From Patescibacteria group bacterium (lineage in GTDB: Bacteria; Patescibacteriota; Microgenomatia; UBA10105; UBA927): a stretch of 6,722 nt of DNA. The number at the start of each line of letters is the position of its first letter. Positions within the stretch are counted from its first letter, which is position 1. A model generated the notes under the pieces. The model was not told the DNA's origin and did not search any database. It was given only the letters and a program-made list of their open reading frames with translations. The position numbers and the translations under genes were made by a program. Where the stretch lies: NCBI GenBank assembly GCA_003545435.1, contig DPYI01000032.1, positions 1 to 6,722 on the forward strand. Reading direction: 5' to 3'. Of the stretch, positions 5,415 to 6,722 are shown piece after piece.

Positions 5415-5888
5415 ATGCTAGAAACGTCCCACGCGCTTGTTGCCGGAGCAATTGCCGGCCACACGAAAGATCCGGCGACTGCTGTAAGCCTATCTTTCCT
5501 GTCTCACTTTATCATGGATGCAGTTCCCCACTGGGATTTCGGTACAAACTGGAGAGGCAGAAGAAAGCTCTATACCGGATTGGTGGCAATTATTGATGTT
5601 ATTGTAGGATTTGGGCTGGGATATCTTATATTTGGACAAACAGTCCCTCTGCCATTGCTTTTTGCGGCAATTGCCGCCTCTATGATTCCCGACTGGCTGG
5701 AGACGCCGTGGTACATCTTTTTTGCCAACCACCAGAAAAAACAACCCGCTAAACAGGCGGGTTTTCCTGAAAAGCTGGCATTCGGAATTTACAAACTGGA
5801 AAATCAATTTCACAATAAGACAAAATTTCCTTTAGGAGTTATCACGCAGATTGTAACTGTTGCCTTCTTCTTTGTCCTCCTTAAGTAA
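5415..5888 (+). CDS. Small YdjM-like membrane protein (putative metal-dependent hydrolase fold)
   Basis: A 157-residue membrane protein. The start SHALVAGAIAG (H6), then SFLSHFIMDAVPHWDF (H31, D35, H39, D41) and SMIPDWLE (about 89-96), resemble the spaced His/Asp motifs of the YdjM/PF04307 family of membrane-bound putative metal-dependent hydrolases. The C-terminal part has HNKTKFPLGVITQ near 133-145, a pattern I associate with CPR hypothetical proteins. Hydrophobic segments are at about 8-16, 54-74, 78-92 and 139-155. The ATG at 5415 is chosen because the motif begins right after it and a TACAAT box lies 12 bases before; the open frame upstream is not coding-like. Residues about 108-117 (KKQPAKQAGF) translate a palindrome that serves as a terminator on the other strand. 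The last 57 bp overlap the aminopeptidase gene. The biochemical function is unknown. Confidence 0.8.
   Translation: MLETSHALVAGAIAGHTKDPATAVSLSFLSHFIMDAVPHWDFGTNWRGRRKLYTGLVAIIDVIVGFGLGYLIFGQTVPLPLLFAAIAASMIPDWLETPWYIFFANHQKKQPAKQAGFPEKLAFGIYKLENQFHNKTKFPLGVITQIVTVAFFFVLLK
5736..5763 (-). terminator. Intrinsic terminator for the aminopeptidase gene, inside the opposite CDS
   Basis: On the minus strand AACCCGC, a 7-base loop and GCGGGTT form a 7-bp stem (5763-5743), followed by G and six Ts (5741-5736). It lies about 70 bases past the aminopeptidase TAA (5832-5834). The same DNA is translated on the plus strand as QPAKQAG in the YdjM-like protein, where only four Ts follow the stem. Confidence 0.75.
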
Positions 5889-6722
5889 AAAATCCACTAT
5901 CAGCCGTACGCCAAATCCCGTTCCCCCAACAGGAGTGAGGAGTGCGTTTTTCTCGGCAATCGCAGGGCCTGCGATGTCAATATGCGCCCAAGGGATACCG
6001 TCAGGGACAAATGCTTTGAGAAATAAGGCTGCGGTGATGGCGCCTCCGTAGCGTTTCCTTGTCACATTTCGGATATCCGCCACATCGCTTTTCAGAAGGT
6101 CATTGTACGATTCCGGCATCGGCAACTCCCAGACAGCTTCGCCTGACTGTACAGCCGACTGTTTCAAACTCTCTCCTAACTTCCCATCAGTTGCAAACAA
6201 CCCTGCAATATCTTCTCCCAAGGCAATCATGCACGCTCCTGTGAGAGTTGCCAAGTCAATCATGATATCTGGTTTCATGGTTTCCCCCGCCCAGGCTAAA
6301 GCATCTGCCAGAATGACTCTGCCTTCCGCGTCTGTGGAAATAACCTCAATGGTTTTCCCGTTATATGCTCGCACCACATCCCCAGGTTTGATGGCTTTAC
6401 CGGACGGCATATTTTCAACAGCCGGGATCAACCCGATAACGGTTGCATTTGGCTCCAGTTCTGAAATAACGGAAAAAATTCCCAAAATTGCCGCAGCCCC
6501 TGCCATGTCTATCTTCATCGTCTCCATGCCTTCCTGGGATTTGAGGGACAGTCCGCCGCTGTCAAAGGTGACGCCTTTGCCTACTAATACAATAGTTTTT
6601 TTCTGTCTCGGATGGGATCCCTCTCCGCCATCTGGCGGATCGGGATGACATCGGAATGTCAGTTTAATCAATTTCGGCTCCTCATCACTCCCCCGGGCAA
6701 TTCCCAAGATCCCGCCCATCCC
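5832..6722 (-). CDS. pepA: Leucyl aminopeptidase, M17 family (partial, C-terminal catalytic domain)
   Basis: The reading frame stays open to the right edge, so the N-terminal domain is outside the window and about 297 codons are seen. M17 enzymes are cytosolic hexameric two-metal peptidases that release N-terminal residues. Counting from the methionine at 6719, metal and catalytic residues are all present: VGKGVTFDSGGLSLK (K48, D53, K60), KIDMAGAAA (D71) and STDAEGR (D130, E132, R134). Later family segments DLATLTGA, GEAVWELPMPESY, DIRNV and the closing HIDIAGPA and TGFGVRLIVDFL are intact. Residues about 23-39 (RCHPDPPDGGEGSH...) are foreign to the family and translate a GC palindromic repeat just before the first metal-binding motif. 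The C-terminal 18 codons and stop overlap the convergent YdjM-like gene. The gene is probably functional. The promoter is not visible. Confidence 0.93.
   Translation of the reverse strand, partial: GMGGILGIARGSDEEPKLIKLTFRCHPDPPDGGEGSHPRQKKTIVLVGKGVTFDSGGLSLKSQEGMETMKIDMAGAAAILGIFSVISELEPNATVIGLIPAVENMPSGKAIKPGDVVRAYNGKTIEVISTDAEGRVILADALAWAGETMKPDIMIDLATLTGACMIALGEDIAGLFATDGKLGESLKQSAVQSGEAVWELPMPESYNDLLKSDVADIRNVTRKRYGGAITAALFLKAFVPDGIPWAHIDIAGPAIAEKNALLTPVGGTGFGVRLIVDFLLKEDKEEGNSYNLRDNS
6603..6653. repeat. Palindromic repeat translated inside the aminopeptidase
   Basis: On the plus strand ATCCC-TCT-CCGCC-ATCT-GGCGG-ATC-GGGAT (6617-6646) is a two-step inverted repeat with a 4-base loop. 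It matches codons for about residues 23-39 of the partial aminopeptidase, between the strand PKLIKLTF and KKTIVLVGKG. Family members normally have only a few residues there. The flanking TGTCAT on the minus strand resembles the start of the inverted repeat at 3934. Confidence 0.8.

Noticed and set aside
6103..6648. Long plus-strand open frame (181 codons) opposite the aminopeptidase
   Set aside because: It is the antisense of a well-conserved catalytic domain, with no start signal or recognisable motif.

Overview
The window looks like chromosomal DNA from a Candidate Phyla Radiation (Patescibacteria) bacterium, perhaps of the Microgenomates type. This is inferred from short, tightly packed and often overlapping genes, weak or absent Shine-Dalgarno sites, and a DksA/TraR zinc-finger gene sandwiched between an lgt-like and an rluA-like gene. 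Heptanucleotide and palindromic repeats spill into coding sequence. TGA, TAA and TAG all act as stops. No RNA gene, CRISPR array, insertion sequence or replication origin was seen.

Layout. The last 49 codons of a DUF4143-type ATPase (3-152, +) meet, after a 3-bp gap, the end of a CPA2 cation:proton antiporter with a TrkA-N domain (156-1889, -). Upstream of the antiporter on the minus strand come an RluA-family pseudouridine synthase (1980-2750), a DksA/TraR zinc-finger protein (2747-3112) and a divergent Lgt-like membrane protein (3081-3923). These last three overlap (32 bp and an ATGA overlap) and are probably co-transcribed and translationally coupled. A 124-bp gap holding a large inverted repeat separates them from an MFS transporter (4049-5326, -). 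The MFS gene diverges from a small YdjM-like membrane protein (5415-5888, +), and both have promoter-like boxes almost touching their start codons. That small gene overlaps by 57 bp the convergent M17 leucyl aminopeptidase gene (5832-6722, -), which runs off the right edge.

The most unusual signal is the repeat content. Heptamer repeats built around GAA/TTC occur at two internal sites of the rluA-like gene and form its C-terminal tail and stop codon. They are translated in frame there and continue into the space before the antiporter. A GC-rich palindromic element is translated inside the aminopeptidase just before its metal-binding motif. Another palindrome inside the small membrane protein gene reads on the other strand as a good intrinsic terminator for the aminopeptidase. 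Together they suggest repeat elements that tolerate, and are tolerated by, coding sequence. This resembles in kind the Rickettsia palindromic elements and cyanobacterial heptamer repeats (STRR), but the sequences are different.

The genes are otherwise mainly housekeeping and membrane functions: ion homeostasis, RNA modification, transcription regulation, a possible lipoprotein-modification homologue, efflux and peptide turnover. No clear single pathway ties them together.
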